From Climacteris rufus (lineage: Eukaryota > Chordata > Aves > Passeriformes > Climacteridae), in contig VZRZ01004300.1 of NCBI GenBank assembly GCA_013398175.1, positions 2,326,457-2,390,456 on the forward strand: DNA of 64,000 bases. Direction: 5' to 3'. Below, in pieces: positions 37,231-50,588 of this stretch (positions within the stretch are counted from its first letter, which is position 1; every line of letters begins with the position of its first letter). The notes beneath the pieces were generated by a model. That model was not told the origin of the DNA. It worked only from the letters and a program-made list of their open reading frames with translations, and did no database searches. The position numbers and the translations under genes were made by a program.

Positions 37231-40200
37231 TGATAAGCACTGACCTAATACTGCTTCTCCTACTGATGTCAGTAGTGGAGGAGTGAGGCCAAGGGAAAAC
37301 ATGTCTGAATTACTACTTCAGTAAAGAGTAATTTAAACAAAATTAAATAGAACCAAAGGTAATGCATTAGCTAATACAAGCAACATAAAAGAAACATGGT
37401 AACAAGAGGGGAGTATCAGTTGTTTGGGCTCATCTTCCAAAAGCAAGACAATCAACTTTGAAAGTCCATGCTCTTCAATCAGGTATAGAGGCAACCTCAC
37501 AAGGAGTGCCTAGATGGCATAGACCACAAGAGTGAGACACCTGGGCTCTGTGGCTTAGATAAACCCTATCTAAACCTGTATCACTTGAATTAGGTGTCCA
37601 TACTGAGAGTCTATTTGTCCAAGACTTCTACAGTCAATAGACAAAGAGAGCTCGATATTTCCATAGGCAATTCAGATCCTGTTTTGTCTGAATAATTGTT
37701 TTGCAGTGTGAATGTCTCTATATGGTCATAGGTTAAGGAAACTAGCCTCCTTCTCCTGGTACCTCAGTTAAGTGTATACTTTCAGCTACGATTAATACAG
37801 GGTTAGTTGTCAAGGGATAATACACAGCACCCTGGAGAAGACTAAAACATGTCATTGCCCCTGCAGTTATTAAATACTAATCTTAAAAAAGAGCAGAATC
37901 TGTTCTTAGAAATAGCAACATGTTTTCTAGCTAATCAATGGTAGTAGCTGAACTGACACCTACTAGATCACTGATAGAGTAGACGATACCTACATGTTAA
38001 GCTCCTGAAAATAATCTGTTCTTAGGACTGTTTGGAAACCAACTCCTTTCAGTCTCTTTGAAAATCCTCCCTAACATTTTCACAATATTATTAGAAATTT
38101 TTGTAAGTATCTCTACAGCTTTTAAAAAAACCTATAGAGGGAAGGTGCTGGCATACAGTGAGTTTACAAAGGCATAAACATGTAAGAGAGACAATAGATA
38201 CAAGAACAAAAAGTTACTATTGGTATTCTAATTATTCTCATTCTACAGCCAGATCTGCAGAACGTAAGACTGGAAAAGACTATGCATCACTGTTCCTAGA
38301 TTTGATTTATTACTATTCTCTGCTATTTTTTGTCTCTGTTTTCTACTCTTTGTGAATATACAAGTTTCATTAAGCTTTTAAGGCAAAGGCACATAGGGAA
38401 TAAAGACTGACCATATTACTTCATTTTTCAGCCTTCTTCTTTCTTTTGCAATATAGCAGTAACTGCCAGCAGGGCTTAACACACCTCAGCTTTTGAACCC
38501 TTCCACCTACTTACTTACAAACTGAGCATGGGACTATGCATGCCTGAGCATACATCTAACCACCTCAACATACCTGAATCCAAGATTCTGTCAAAGCCAC
38601 ATTGAAAGGAACCATAATTCCTTAAAATTGAGCTACTTTTAACAAATAAAGGCTGAGGATGAGTTCTTAATTTATGATTTTAGAGAGGTGGAAGCCCCTT
38701 TTGCTTGATATTGTGTGCATGCAAAGCAAAAGAGAACCCAAAGAGGTTATAAACAAACACCCAAGTTAGACAAAGGAAGTATTGTTATCACTGATGGCTT
38801 ACAAGTACATTGTCTGACAACTGAATTTGTTTGTTTCTCAAATATAATCTCTAAGAAAGAGCTGAACGATGCCAGTGAGAAAGTAGAAAGAAGAATGTAT
38901 CTGCTTCTCGAGTTTGTAATGAAGCAAAACTTACATCCTTGATTGTTAGGTAAATAGTCCATGAAAAGTTGCAAAGCTTGAACTTTGTCACATGTGCCGT
39001 GTTCTTTCCTTCTATATTACTAAATAGATTGCTGCAATAGCTTTAATTCAGGCAACAATTTAGTGTCACTTTCCAAACAAGAGCTTGAAGAAGTGTGTAT
39101 TTGGAAAAAAACATACAGAGAAATGAAGTTGTTTTTTACTTTAATCTCTCTTCATTTGTGATTTAAGCTTGAAATAATTCTGTTCTTATTTCATCAATAC
39201 TGGTGATATTATTTCTAGGTTAAAGTCGAGGATGACTACAACAATGAGAGAAGATTCTTACGTAAAATCCACAACTGTGGTACTGAGAAAATGACAATAT
39301 ATTTTCTGAGCAGGTGGGGTGGGATGGGGAGGAGCAGAATATACATATATTTATATATTATTCTGAGTTTTAATGCAGATGGTTTCATTATGCTCCAAAG
39401 CTTTACACTGAGAGTCAAGTTTGAGAAGCAACAGAACTTCAAAGAAGAAATATCACATTTCACTGAGTTCTGCATCAAGGTCATGCATAAAGCATCTCTT
39501 GATATTTATGATGCAACATAAATCAGCTAAGTTTACTCATAGCCACACTAAATGCTATATGATATGGGATTTATATGACTCAGGGATTTGTTACTTGTAT
39601 ATTACTGAAACACGTCATCAAATGACTGTACTATCTGTTTACTGTGTATATATTCTGAATTCCTTATTGGAAGATATTGTGCTTCTCTTTTTCTCCTATC
39701 ACTGGTATTTAAGCATAAATTGGGATATTTAAAGAACTCCCATCAAATACCTTTTGTTGCTTCTTATTCACACTAGATCCTGGTTTCCATTAATAGTTCT
39801 ACACTGAAGACCATTTATTAATGGACTGTCTCTCTTCCCTTTGATCAGTGATTCTTGGAATTGAAAAGATGTGGAAGACTGATCTAATTTTACATCCAGA
39901 GTTATGATTCCCAGAAGGTTTCTCATGAGACAAATTTCTCACTCTGTATTTGGAGGACAGTATTGGACATGACATACATGTACACAAACAAATGTTTGTG
40001 ATATAACCAAACTAAAAATTAATTTTAAAAATAATGTTATAATGTTTCAACCAAGGACTTCAAAGCCAACACAGTTTAACTAAATAATTTTCAGACTTGT
40101 ATCTATCATCTATCCATTCATTGCTAGGTAGGCACATTTTAGAATATTGGTAATCTTTTAGTGAAAATACACACTTCTGATAAACACTTTCTTGATGTTC

Positions 40201-40367
40201 ATAAGCTTTTTGTCAAGCATGGAGTCCTTGTAAAGCTGGGTAAGTGTATTATTGTTTATCACTTGCCCACCAGGTGCTAACTGCAAACAAGGATCAAACT
40301 GTGGACTTGTGCTAAAAGTTGAAGAGAAACAGTCTCTTAAGAAGGCCTAAATAATAAGTTTTATGAA
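37231..40367. other. Unique non-coding DNA
   Basis: AT-rich DNA without supported genes. Frames such as 39421-39732 (plus, 103 codons) have no recognisable domain and lie in very AT-rich sequence. Confidence 0.45.
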
Positions 40368-40407
40368 GAGATGAAAAGAGATGAAAAGAGATAACAAGAG
40401 ATGAAAA
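40368..40407. repeat. Tandem GAGATGAAAA decamer, four copies
   Basis: Copies 1, 2 and 4 are exact; copy 3 reads GAGATAACAA. An A-rich run follows. A minisatellite-like local expansion. Confidence 0.9.
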
Positions 40408-43400
40408 AAAATGTGGAGGGATGGACATTCCTACCAAGCAGATGCCTAGTACAATGAATAAGGGATATACGTGTGAGGATGTGGACATTTTCTGAAGTGA
40501 TCAAAATGTTATAAAATGGAATGTTGCTTTTATTCTCATAACTGGCCTACAAATATGGAAGACTATAATTCAGGAAGGATAATGTAAGGAAACACTATCC
40601 CCAATGTGGACAGAGAGAGCTGCTGAAAGTCTGTTGGCAGTGAGTACAAAGGAGAAGAATTGTGTGCTGCTGGGACAGGGAGTACGGCACAAATCACTGG
40701 ACAAAGGTTTTTGTGAGCATCAACCAGAGAAATCCAAGACTCTGGCCTCAGTGGAAGGAGGGTATGTCAACTACCCATGTATCTGTCAGGAAAAGAGTTA
40801 ATTTATAAGACTTTTTTTTCCATTGATGATAATTTTATTGATTCATATAGAGAACACATTTGAAGGGGAAGATCTTTTAATGATGGGAAGTGGTTGAGAC
40901 TATGAAGAAGAAAGGTGAAATAGGTAGGAGAGACCATGAAATGGTCTCTCTGATTATTAGAAAGTGAAGAACAGATATATGTGTAATAAAAATTATGATT
41001 TTCAGGAATACCAGTTAAAAAACTTGGAGAGTTTAAAATGGGAGAATACAAATTAAAATACTTGGAGAGTTTATAAATAAACATAATCATATCAGTGCTA
41101 AGTATAACAGTGGAAAATACAAAACCCCACCTTCTTAGATAAAATTTCATTGATTTGAAATATAGGAAAGAAGCCAGCTGAAGGGACAGATTACTAAAGA
41201 GTTCAATAACATCAGCAAAGGGTCTGCAGACTGAAACAGAGAAAGCACAAACTAATGAGAATTTAGGGTCCTGCTGGACACTAGTCATGCTGATGAAAAA
41301 GCAGGCTACTGTGGAAAAGAGTGGCCCCTCGCTCCTCTGGGCCTGATTAAAATTCTTCTGTCACTTCTCTTGCATGAGGTCTGGGAATGGTGACACTTAA
41401 GTGAGTCAGGTCAGCTTGTGACCAGACAAAAAAAATCCTGATGTGCCAAATGAAAAAATAAAAGGGGAGTTCTGTCAGATAAACAGTGCTCTGACTTGCC
41501 ACACAATTGCCAGATCTAAGCCAGGAGGTACAGTTGGGACATGCATATAGGGATAAGGGCCAGTGCTGGAACTGGATTTTTTGGTGACAAAAGCTTATAC
41601 TTGGATTGAATTAAATTAACATAAGATGAACCTTTTATTTAATTTTGACTTTTCAAATCAACTGTCTTTAAAAAGTCATCCTTGGACACCCCACAAAGAG
41701 GTGGAAGTGCTCTCCATGCAGACTGGGGACTATCCTGAGAACTCACTGAGGAAAGATGAAGCTCCAAACTGTAGAGAGCTACTGTTTTGCAAGGGGAGTA
41801 GGTGATACAGGAGAGGAAGTGGTAAACATGAAATTACAGAGTATTGGGGCAAGGAATCAAGCAATGTGCAAAAAGAAAAAAATGGAAAACGAAAGATGAG
41901 GCAGTTCTCTATTAACTGGAGGTAGACATTCAGGTGTGGCAGAATCAACAACTGTCATATGTCTGGGCTTCAACAAATCTTTCAACTCTGACTCAAGTGA
42001 TATTTTCTTTTCATAGAGATAGAAGATGAGTGCAAAGATAATTCAGCACTCTTAGGAAACTTCTATGAAAATTGAAAATGATTATAGTTTCAAATATTAA
42101 TATGATTTATTGCTATTTAAGCCTTTGTGAACACATTTGAGTCACATAGTAAGGAACTTGAAACTGTTAACCTAGGAGCAAAGGTAAAAAATGTGACAAG
42201 TTAATTTGGACCTTCCTTTTTCTAAGATCCCTTTATGAAATGAACAGCAAAACAGCTAATGCTTGAAAATGGAAGGATTAATCCATAAAATAATACCCCT
42301 CTTTTATGGGTTTCTACTCTTTTTGTTAAAGCAGAAGGGGAAAAAAACCAAGCCTGTGCAAAATTTCTAAAACAAAGCGATCATTTTAGTTCCTGGATAT
42401 ATTTATTAACTAAAAGCATAAATTAGAAAACAAACAAAGGTTAAATCCAAAGCTGCAGCCAGACCCAAGGTATTCTAAATGTGCCTGTTTAATATGCACT
42501 ACAGATTAATGGGTATAACACATTGATTCTAGCTGTACTTTTTAGAGGAGTGGAGGAGGAGGCAAGACACTGAGATAAAAAATACAGTCTTTGTTTCAAA
42601 AACAAAAATGAGATTGTAAAATTGAAAACATGAAAGTGGAAGAGAATCACTAATAATTATATTCTTTATCTTTCCAAAAAATCAACAAAACCTTGCTTCG
42701 CTGTATGTTCCAGTGTACTACAGGCAGGCATTATCCAGCCCCTTTCTGAATGTTGGCAGGAGAGTTTGCTCTCCCAACTCTGTGAAATTCTAAAATATAA
42801 TGAAAATGCAGCTACCGTACTTTCTAAGCTCTTGGTAGATATTTTCACTTACTTTGTCATTTTCAAGGGGGGAAACAATGGTGGCATCTGTGCCCTGGTG
42901 CTAAGTGCTCATTTGCATGCAGAGGCAGAGAGATATCCGTTTATTATCAATTTTATGCATTACTTCATTTCATGGTGTTAAAACAATTACATTCAAAGGG
43001 TTCAGCAGTCCACAGCCAAGCTATTCAGGGCTCCAGCAGCATCATATAATAACGTTATTCAGGGAGAGACACATACATCATAGTTTACTGACTTAGAAGT
43101 AAAAAAGAGAGGGAGAGAGAGAAGCAACTCATATAGAGCTGGGTACAGAATTTGTAAAACATCAGAGATATAACAATAAGCAGAGAAATTCATGGCAGAT
43201 GGACATGAAATTTATTAACTTCTGAATTACTTTCCAAGAAAGTTAGGAAAACTTTTTATATGAAACAGTTCTACCAAACTCTCTGCCACATATACTGTCA
43301 GTCTTTTATATAACACTCTTCATCACCCACACCCAATTGAGCAAAAAAGCGGAGACTGTACACATTCCCTCAAAGATCTCAGAACACATACCTTGGAACA

Positions 43401-45018
43401 GCAAACAAACGGTTTGGTCTGAAGAGACTTTTTGTGCTCTCTCCGTGTGGTGGATTTGCAATCTGATTATCTGGTTAGTACTGACAAGGCTCTGCCAAGC
43501 CTCCCATGAGGAATTTACATTTATCTATCAATTTACATTAGCTAAAACAGCTGTCTGTGCAAAGGATTTCAAGGTTTTAAAATGAGGACCTACCCTCCAA
43601 CATCAGTCAACTCTCCAAAACCCAATGAAAACTGTGGCACAGTAGTGAACAAATTTAAAGAGCACATCCGCCTTCAGGGTTTTCCTTATTGAGTTTGGTG
43701 AGATGTTTGTTTCAGCAGAAAGCAAATTGTTTGATTGAACATTTACTTAAAATTTTAAAAATGCAAGAAAAAATGAAATAAAAAACCTTTTAGTCATACT
43801 TCACTGACAGGGGAAGGTTAAAAATCAGTGTTGTCCTTATAAAACAAAAAAGCAATTACCAACATTTGATTATAATTTCTATAATTATCTGCCTTCAAGA
43901 AAGCAACTTCAGTGAATCACAAGAGAAGAAAAGCTTTTTTTGAAGCATTTCAATGTAAAGAACTCATAAAATAAGAAACTGAAAGGGAAGTTTTTTATCT
44001 GGGCTATCACAGAATTTCTATCATAGAAATTTCCCATCAGTTGATGCACGCACAGTGCAGTGATATGGTATGGATCAACTCAAGCAAGAAATGCAAGTTT
44101 TAAAGAAAATAGCTTGGCAACTTGGAAAACCAGCTGCTTCCTGGTAATCATTGCAAGGGAAAATGGATTTTCAACAATTCTCAAGCCACGAGCCACTTTC
44201 AAAATAACAGGAGAAAATATATTCTGGACTGTTGCAAAGCCAGAGTTCTGACAGAAGCAAAGGACAACTTGTGGTTGAGGTGGGGATAAGTCTAGTGGAA
44301 GGAGAGGTACCAAGTCTTTCAGCCTTTCTTCGTGGGAAGCATCCCATGTACCAATGCCCCAGGAAAGAATCAGCAAGTTTCTCAGTTGTTCCTGGCAGAT
44401 TTCCTCTGTTTCTGCTCTAAATATCTCAACCAAATTTCTTTCTGAGCTATTTGTCTCTGTTCCTGCCATAGCCACCTTTTATCATTAAAGTAATCAGGGT
44501 GCCAACAGCAGCCAGCTGTGCCACATATGCATCAGAAGGAAGTTAAATACTCAGTGAATTGGCCTATGTTGATTCCTCATTAGGCTGCCAGCAATGTCTT
44601 GTCTAGCCAGTTTAAAGCTAGCATGGCTATCTTTACACTACATTGCAGTCACAACACTTATCTTAAGGGCAAAGAAATTGCCTTAGTACCACTTTTATTA
44701 GGCTATACAACTTAAGCAACTTCCAAAACTACAAAATTGCATCTAAGTTTTATGTCAGAAATCTCTACTTTATTTCCCTCCACAGGGCTCTGGAATTGTG
44801 TGGCGGTGCCTCTGTGCTATGCATTACTCAGAGGCTTGATTCAGGATCCAGCATGAAGTGGTGTGCCGTAGGCATACTGCTGCTATTTTTAATGGAAGAC
44901 AGTCCCACAGGCAACAGGTTCTTCAATCAAACCCCTCCTGATACAAAAACTGGACAATAACTCAAATCACCATCATAATAATAAAAAATCCTTGTTACTT
45001 TGCTCCTCCTGTCTTCAC
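40408..45018. other. Unique non-coding DNA, no gene seen
   Basis: ACTTGGAGAGTTTA occurs twice (41022-41035 and 41060-41073), suggesting an old 38-bp tandem duplication. The minus-strand frame 40803-41288 (161 codons) is AT-driven, with no domain I recognise. AATAAA followed closely by A8 on the minus strand near 40845-40812 resembles a transcript 3' end, but no body is recognisable. The 44080-44475 minus frame (131 codons) overlaps plus-strand frames and is not recognised. Confidence 0.4.
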
Positions 45019-45365
45019 AGAATCATAGAATCATGAAGGTTGGAAAAGACAATTAAGATAATCAAGTCCAACCATTTACCCCACAACTCTGTTTGCCCTT
45101 AAGCCATAACCTCAAGTGCCACAACCACATGCTTTTAGAACACTTTCAGGGAGGGTGATTGCACTACTTCCCTGGGATGCCTATTACAATGAATGACCAC
45201 CCTTTCAGTGAATAATATTTTCCTAATAGTCCATCTAAGTCACTGCTGGTGCAATTTGAGGACACTTCCTCTCATCCTGAAATATATGGATTCCCTCACT
45301 AAATGGTTTATTCTTCAAGACCTTCAGAAATGGGACTGTCCTTTCATTATCATGCCTTCGTGATT
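45019..45365 (-). mobile_element. CR1 LINE 3' fragment, reverse orientation
   Basis: It starts with AGAATCATAGAATCATGAAG, the reversed CR1 terminal repeat, followed by GGTTGGAAAAGAC and then AAGTCCAACC, the standard reversed avian CR1 3' UTR. Further right, CACTTTCAGGGAGGGTGATT, CTTCCCTGGGATGCCTATTA and CATCTAAGTCACTGC follow the order expected for the reversed 3' end of ORF2. The 5' part of the element is missing, as usual for CR1. The right boundary is approximate. Confidence 0.85.
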
Positions 45366-46450
45366 AAGTCCTGATAACTGATTATGGGTCTAAAGATAAA
45401 AACATTAATCTAACAATAAAGCCTTTTAATTTAACTAATGACTAATCAGCCTTTTAAGTAAACCTAGTAACCATCTATTGGAGAGGAGAGAGAATGATAA
45501 CCAATAGGAAGAGGACCTGGTATTTGGATGACAAATGCAGAGACATGAGAAAGAAGAGTTCAATAAAAGATTAATATTAGACAATATTGACATTAATTAA
45601 TAATGAATTTTTCTTCTTCTCATCATTGTCACCTCTTTTTTAAAAAAGCACTTCCCCATGTACCATGTTAAATGTCTACATTCTTAGAGTTCAGTGCTGT
45701 CTTTCCTTCCTAACACAAATAATATGGAAATTAGTAAGTTTGCATTCTTTAGTATCAATAAATGAACTTATTTTTGTTTAAGATGCCCATGGAATAAAGA
45801 AAAAAAAGTTTTAAGAAAATCTCTTGAATTGACGGCTTTTCATGAATTTTTAATAGAAGCATATTGGTTTTATGATGCTAAATAGGTGTATTTGGACTGA
45901 TTTAGTCCATCATAGGAATTCAAGGACCATACAAAGTCATTGACGGTATTCCCAGTCTGAAATATCCTGTGTCCATTGGTTAGCAATGATGGATGTTCAG
46001 GAAGTTCAAGAAGTGGGGTTTACAAAGAGGATATCTGCAGTAACTCTCCACCTCTCTTTATGCTACTGCATTCAGCAGACACTGACATAAGAAGCTTTGG
46101 GACTCCAAAAGCTGTAGAAGCTAATTCTCCTCCAAACTAATTAGAATCTTCATGTTGTCTGCAACATGTTAGAGAGATTTGTGAAAAATAAGCATTTCAT
46201 ACAACTGTTTTGATGGAGAAAGTCCTGAAATAACCAGTGGGTGTTCTAGTTGCTTGTTGATGGCTCTGGAATGAGTGATACAATTTCAAACTGAAAACAA
46301 GTAAAAAGTTCAGATGAAAGATACTTTCAAGTTGCTTTTAGTGCCTCCAGCTCTCTCTTCCTCTAGTACTTACATAAGGATAATACTTTGATAAAATACA
46401 AGATTTTATTACTACATGGTACTTTGTGTCTGTAATTTACATCACATTGG
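45366..46450. other. Unique DNA between two CR1 fragments
   Basis: AT-rich, no gene or recognisable repeat. Confidence 0.5.
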
Positions 46451-46705
46451 ACCATAGAATGGTTTTGGTGGGAAGGGACTTTTTAATGGTCATCTAGTCC
46501 ACACCCTCTCTCATGGCAAGGACATCTTTCATTAGATCAGGTTATGCAAAGTCTCATCCAATCTCACCTGGAACACTTCCAGGGATAAGGCATCCACTTC
46601 TCTGAGCAACTTGTTCCAGTGTCTCACCATCCTCATCATGAAGGATTTCTTACTTATAGCCAATCTAAATCCACCCTCTTTCAGGGTAGATTTCTGCCTT
46701 TCTAG
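46451..46705 (-). mobile_element. CR1 LINE 3' fragment, reverse orientation
   Basis: ACCATAGAATGGTTTTGGTG, GGAAGGGACTTTTTAATGGT, CATCTAGTCC, AACACTTCCAGGGATAAGGC, ATCCACTTCTCTGAGCAACT, TGTTCCAGTGTCTCACCATC and AATCTAAATCCACCCTCTTT run in the order of the reversed avian CR1 3' UTR and ORF2 tail. Only one copy of the terminal repeat remains. It is better preserved than the relics at 9.3, 31.6 and 37.1 kb, so it is younger. The minus frame 46532-46747 is a remnant of the ORF2 C-terminus and is not intact. Confidence 0.9.
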
Positions 46706-49074
46706 ACTCAAGTTAAGCATGTCATTTGTACTGTTAAATGAAAACAATCATCAGATTAAACATTTTAGATAAAAGTTTAGATATATAAATTGTCATTAAA
46801 TGCTATACAGATATAAAGAGATTTTATGTACGCAAATACTGGACACACTTAATGTTGGAATAAGTTACTAACATTCCCCTAATCTTAAAGGGATTATACT
46901 GTGATTTGCCAAAAAGGATTTTTGGCTCTGTGAATTTGAGAAATACAAGAAAAAGGGAATCATTGAAAGAAGAGAATTACAATATATATTATCTAAATAT
47001 GTCAAATTAACACCCTGAATCAACTGAAAAAATTGTAAAGCAGTGACCCATATGAAATGGAAATAAAAAATTATCTCCTACTTGTCAGAATATTGATGGA
47101 ACAGTGAAGATACTGGTTCAATATGTATATCATCATTGTTAGCTGTCAAAAAAACCCCATGATCAACAGTTTATATTCCAGTGTGATTACTTCATTGCTA
47201 ACCTGGAATGATGCTAACTCCCCCAGTTCCTGCTGTCTAAAAATGGGAGTCCAGGGTGGGTAGGACAGACATGGGCTAAGTGGCAGCTCAAAGTCCAGTC
47301 TGGCTGGCAAAGGAAAACAGATCCTAATATGCTTGTGGGTGTGACAAAATTTATTGGGGCGGTAATAAGAAAGAAGAGGTTGTATAAAGGAGCTGACAAT
47401 CAACGTTTGAATAATGTTGAACATGTGCAGCTCACATTATGATCCTTGGTAGCTATAGGTGCACAGCAAGTCTTTAGTTGCTGTCTGTACTTGACTCATA
47501 CACAGCAAAGACATATTTCTCATAGATGCACCATATTTCACGGACCTACAAATGCTAAACAGACAACAAATGTAGCAAATACATAGCTAAATGGCACAGT
47601 GGAGTCTGGCTTTGCCCACTGTTTCAATTTTTTCCTGTTTTGGGTTTTGATGTTGCCCTCTGGTTTGTCATATGAGCTAAATAATCTTGCCAATTGGGTT
47701 CTAATATATTCAGGAGAAATGTCAAGATTAATTTTCATCTTGTAATAAATCCCTAAAGTTACAGTGTATACATTTCTGGGGCTGTTAACAGGAAATCCAT
47801 TTTCAGACAGGCCTGCAACTGGAATATTTTCATGCATAAAGGTATTCAGGGAAGGCAGGTGGCAGGTTGTTAAATCACCCCCTGCTCATTCCTAGAGGTG
47901 GCATGATAAAATGAGCCACATGCTTATGACTTTAATGTGCTTGGTGCTCAAAACCAAGATGATTTCAGGACAAAACAACATCCTCACTAGCAGTTGGCTG
48001 AGACATCAAGAACAAGAAGAAGAACTTCTAAGACCTTATTGGTGAACATATGGCAAACTCTGATTTCCTTACTAAATCAGATGATATTACTAGAACTGGG
48101 TCATTATGCACACATTGTAATCTATCGTTAAGCCCAACGAAGTAATATTTAGCTAGTGTTTTAATTGTACAACTGGGATTTATCTCTGCTTTTCAAAGAA
48201 AAAAAGTACAAGAAGGAAGGAAGAGTGTTGAGTTTTCAATTTTAATAACAGGAGATTGCCAGTTTTGACAAATGACTCTAACAGCTTATTCAGATAATGT
48301 TTGCTTATATACATATTTGCACATATTTTCGGTGTTATTTAGGAGATAGGAAATGTTTAAATTCTTCATTTTCTTCCATCTCTTCCCTGAAAAGTACATT
48401 TCTCTTCCCTGCATATGCTTTCAAAATGCAAGTTGGCATCATATGTTTCAAATAATCAAGTTTGTTCTACAAAGCCTACAGCCAGGCCTTCACTACCTAT
48501 GTTTCCAAATGACCATGAGGACAGTGTAATGCATGTGCATGTGTTATAGAATTGATGACATACAGGAAGGAAATTAACCTCTTGGCCTGGAAATCAAGCA
48601 GTCCTTCACAATGCCAATCCATATGGCTACAATCAATTAAAACAAAGATGCATCCTTCTCATCCAGGCTGCTGAGCGATCATGCAGCAAGAGTTATAGGG
48701 TGGTAGAAACCAGGACTTCTAGGTTTTTGTGTTGTGCTTGTTTCTTGGTGTATTTTTTCCTTACCCATACTTCACATACGGTTTCTGCAAACATGGGTTC
48801 TGTTTATCCAGGGTATGGGAAAAGGTGTGCAATTCAACTGTAGGCCAGTCACCCCACACCTGTTAAACACACTCATTTTGCAATGTGTTAAGCAAAACTG
48901 TTCAGGGAAATCCCATATCTGTCTCCAACAGCTGGAGATAAAGAACCCTGTTTTCTTTTCTGTCAGGGTTAATAAAACAAGCAACTTATTAAATAGCATT
49001 TTGGCAAACACAATGGATAATGAATCCTATTGTATAGTTAAAGACTTTTAACAATTAAAAAGATTTATGAGCTG
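46706..49074. other. Unique non-coding DNA
   Basis: AT-rich DNA with frames on both strands and no recognisable domain (for example 47538-47837 minus, 99 codons; 48734-49051 plus, 105 codons). No repeat family identified. Confidence 0.45.
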
Positions 49075-49500
49075 AGCACTGCGACACACGAGTACTGGAG
49101 AAGAGAACCCACTCCTGTGCAGCCCCACGCGGAGTGGGCCCGGCGCACATCCAGCCAGGATGGGCACCTTGAGAGGAGCCAGGAGAGTCTGGCAGGTAAA
49201 CACGAAGCTCTGGCCTCTCAGGACAGCAAGACGGACACCCCAGGAGCACAGCCCTGTGATGGGGCTGAAACAGCCGGGTACGTCAGATACCACGGCCCCC
49301 CAGCCCGTTGTTTCCCATCAGCTACAGTACATGTCCAGTGTCTGGTTTGTCAATCACAGGATTCAATGGCTGTTTGCCTGGGAAGCTGCTGACAGGGGGC
49401 TTGGGGGGCTTGCCAGAGCTTAATTACCGTACCTCATTAAAGGGCTTCTCATTCATATTCAGTAAGGAATCATTTGAGCAGACAGATATGTCTTTGTTAG
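49075..49500. other. GC-rich block, candidate regulatory element
   Basis: 49080-49310 is GC-rich with several CpG, unlike the flanks. 49340-49480 has regulatory-looking words: TTTGTCAATCACAGGATTCA near 49347 (PBX/MEIS-like TGTCAATCA), CTTAATTACCG near 49420, and CTCATTAAAGGGCTTC near 49433. Frames overlap on both strands (49048-49293 minus, 49117-49423 plus in two phases), which argues against coding. It may be a conserved enhancer or a small CpG island; an unannotated non-coding exon is an alternative. Confidence 0.35.
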
Positions 49501-49934
49501 ATGAACTGAAAAACATACTTTTAAAAAAATCCCTACCACTTACGTATTTACATTTGTTTGGTTAAAGAACTCTTTTCATTCTGCTTAAGAGAGAGAGAGA
49601 ATAAAAAGGGGAGGGGGGTGAAAGGAAAAAGCACAGGAAAGACATAAAATGAAAGGAAAATTTACTAGAAAGAGTTTGCATTGGTAACCTGACAGGCTTT
49701 TTTGAGGAAAAAATAGATTTCATTACACTGAGTCAAATTCTGCTTTAATTTCAACTCAGTTCACAAAGATACACCGATGTGTGCATGAGGGAAATAGGGG
49801 AGAGGGAGGGAAATCTTCTCTGAATGAAGGCTGAAGGGGTTAAAATTCGCTATTTTTCTCCTGACAAAGGCTTGGTTAATAATATCAATACTATTTTTCC
49901 TTGACGTTAAAGTTTAGGAAAATTTTGCACCTAA

Positions 49935-50360
49935 CTTTTTTCTTTTTCTTTTTCTTCTTTTTCTTTTTCTTTTTCTTTTTCTTTTTCTTTTTCTTTTTCT
50001 TTTTCTTTTTCTTTTTCTTTTTCTTTTTCTTTTTCTTTTTCTTTTTCTTTTTCTTTTTCTTTTTCTTTTTCTTTTTCTTTTTCTTTTTCTTTTTCTTTTT
50101 CTTTTTCTTTTTCTTTTTCTTTTTCTTTTTCTTTTTCTTTTTCTTTTTCTTTTTCTTTTTCTTTTTCTTTTTCTTTTTCTTTTTCTTTTTCTTTTTCTTT
50201 TTCTTTTTCTTTTTCTTTTTCTTTTTCTTTTTCTTTTTCTTTTTCTTTTTCTTTTTCTTTTTCTTTTTCTTTTTCTTTTTCTTTTTCTTTTTCTTTTTCT
50301 TTTTCTTTTTCTTTTTTCCTTTTTCCTTTTTCCTTTTTCTTTTTTCTTTTTTCTTTTTTT
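49935..50360. repeat. (CTTTTT)n / (AAAAAG)n hexanucleotide array, about 425 bp
   Basis: From about 49957 to 50316 the unit CTTTTT repeats without interruption, about 60 copies. The left edge has a CTT slip and the right edge has variant units (CTTTTTTCC, then CTTTTTT). It is a strict polypyrimidine/polypurine tract and may adopt triplex (H-DNA) structure. Frames of poly-Phe or alternating Lys-Arg and Lys-Glu are artefacts. The unique flank resumes with GGTGCAGGATTTAACC. The copy number is probably variable and may be misassembled. Confidence 0.98.
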
Positions 50361-50555
50361 GGTGCAGGATTTAACCCCACAAACCTTAGCTAGCACAGTT
50401 TAGTGCAGCCTCCCTGCCCCTGTATTGGCACGGATAATGATATGGGTTGTAGTCTTGTTCTCAAGGCTGATATTCTTCCACCAAAGAGAACATCAGCTTG
50501 CATTCACTGGCAACCCTAGCAACAACTCCGTCCTTCTGCGAAAAAATGGCCTAAA

Positions 50556-50556
<1 letters not shown>
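50361..50556. other. Spacer between two microsatellites
   Basis: Unique DNA. The first bases on the minus strand (ending GGGTTAAATCCTGCACC) faintly recall a tRNA T-arm, but no cloverleaf can be folded around them, so I do not call a tRNA or SINE. Confidence 0.4.

Positions 50557-50588
<32 letters not shown>

Noticed and set aside
40803..41288. 161-codon minus-strand ORF, with AATAAA and an A run, as a processed retrocopy
   Set aside because: The A run is only eight bases, the protein is not recognisable and there is no flanking duplication.
49901..50396. Long frames of 149-160 codons with Lys-Arg, Lys-Glu or Phe repeats
   Set aside because: They are direct translations of the (CTTTTT)n array.
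50361..50410. tRNA T-arm-like sequence on the minus strand beside the hexamer array
   Set aside because: No acceptor, D or anticodon arm could be found; resemblance limited to a few bases.
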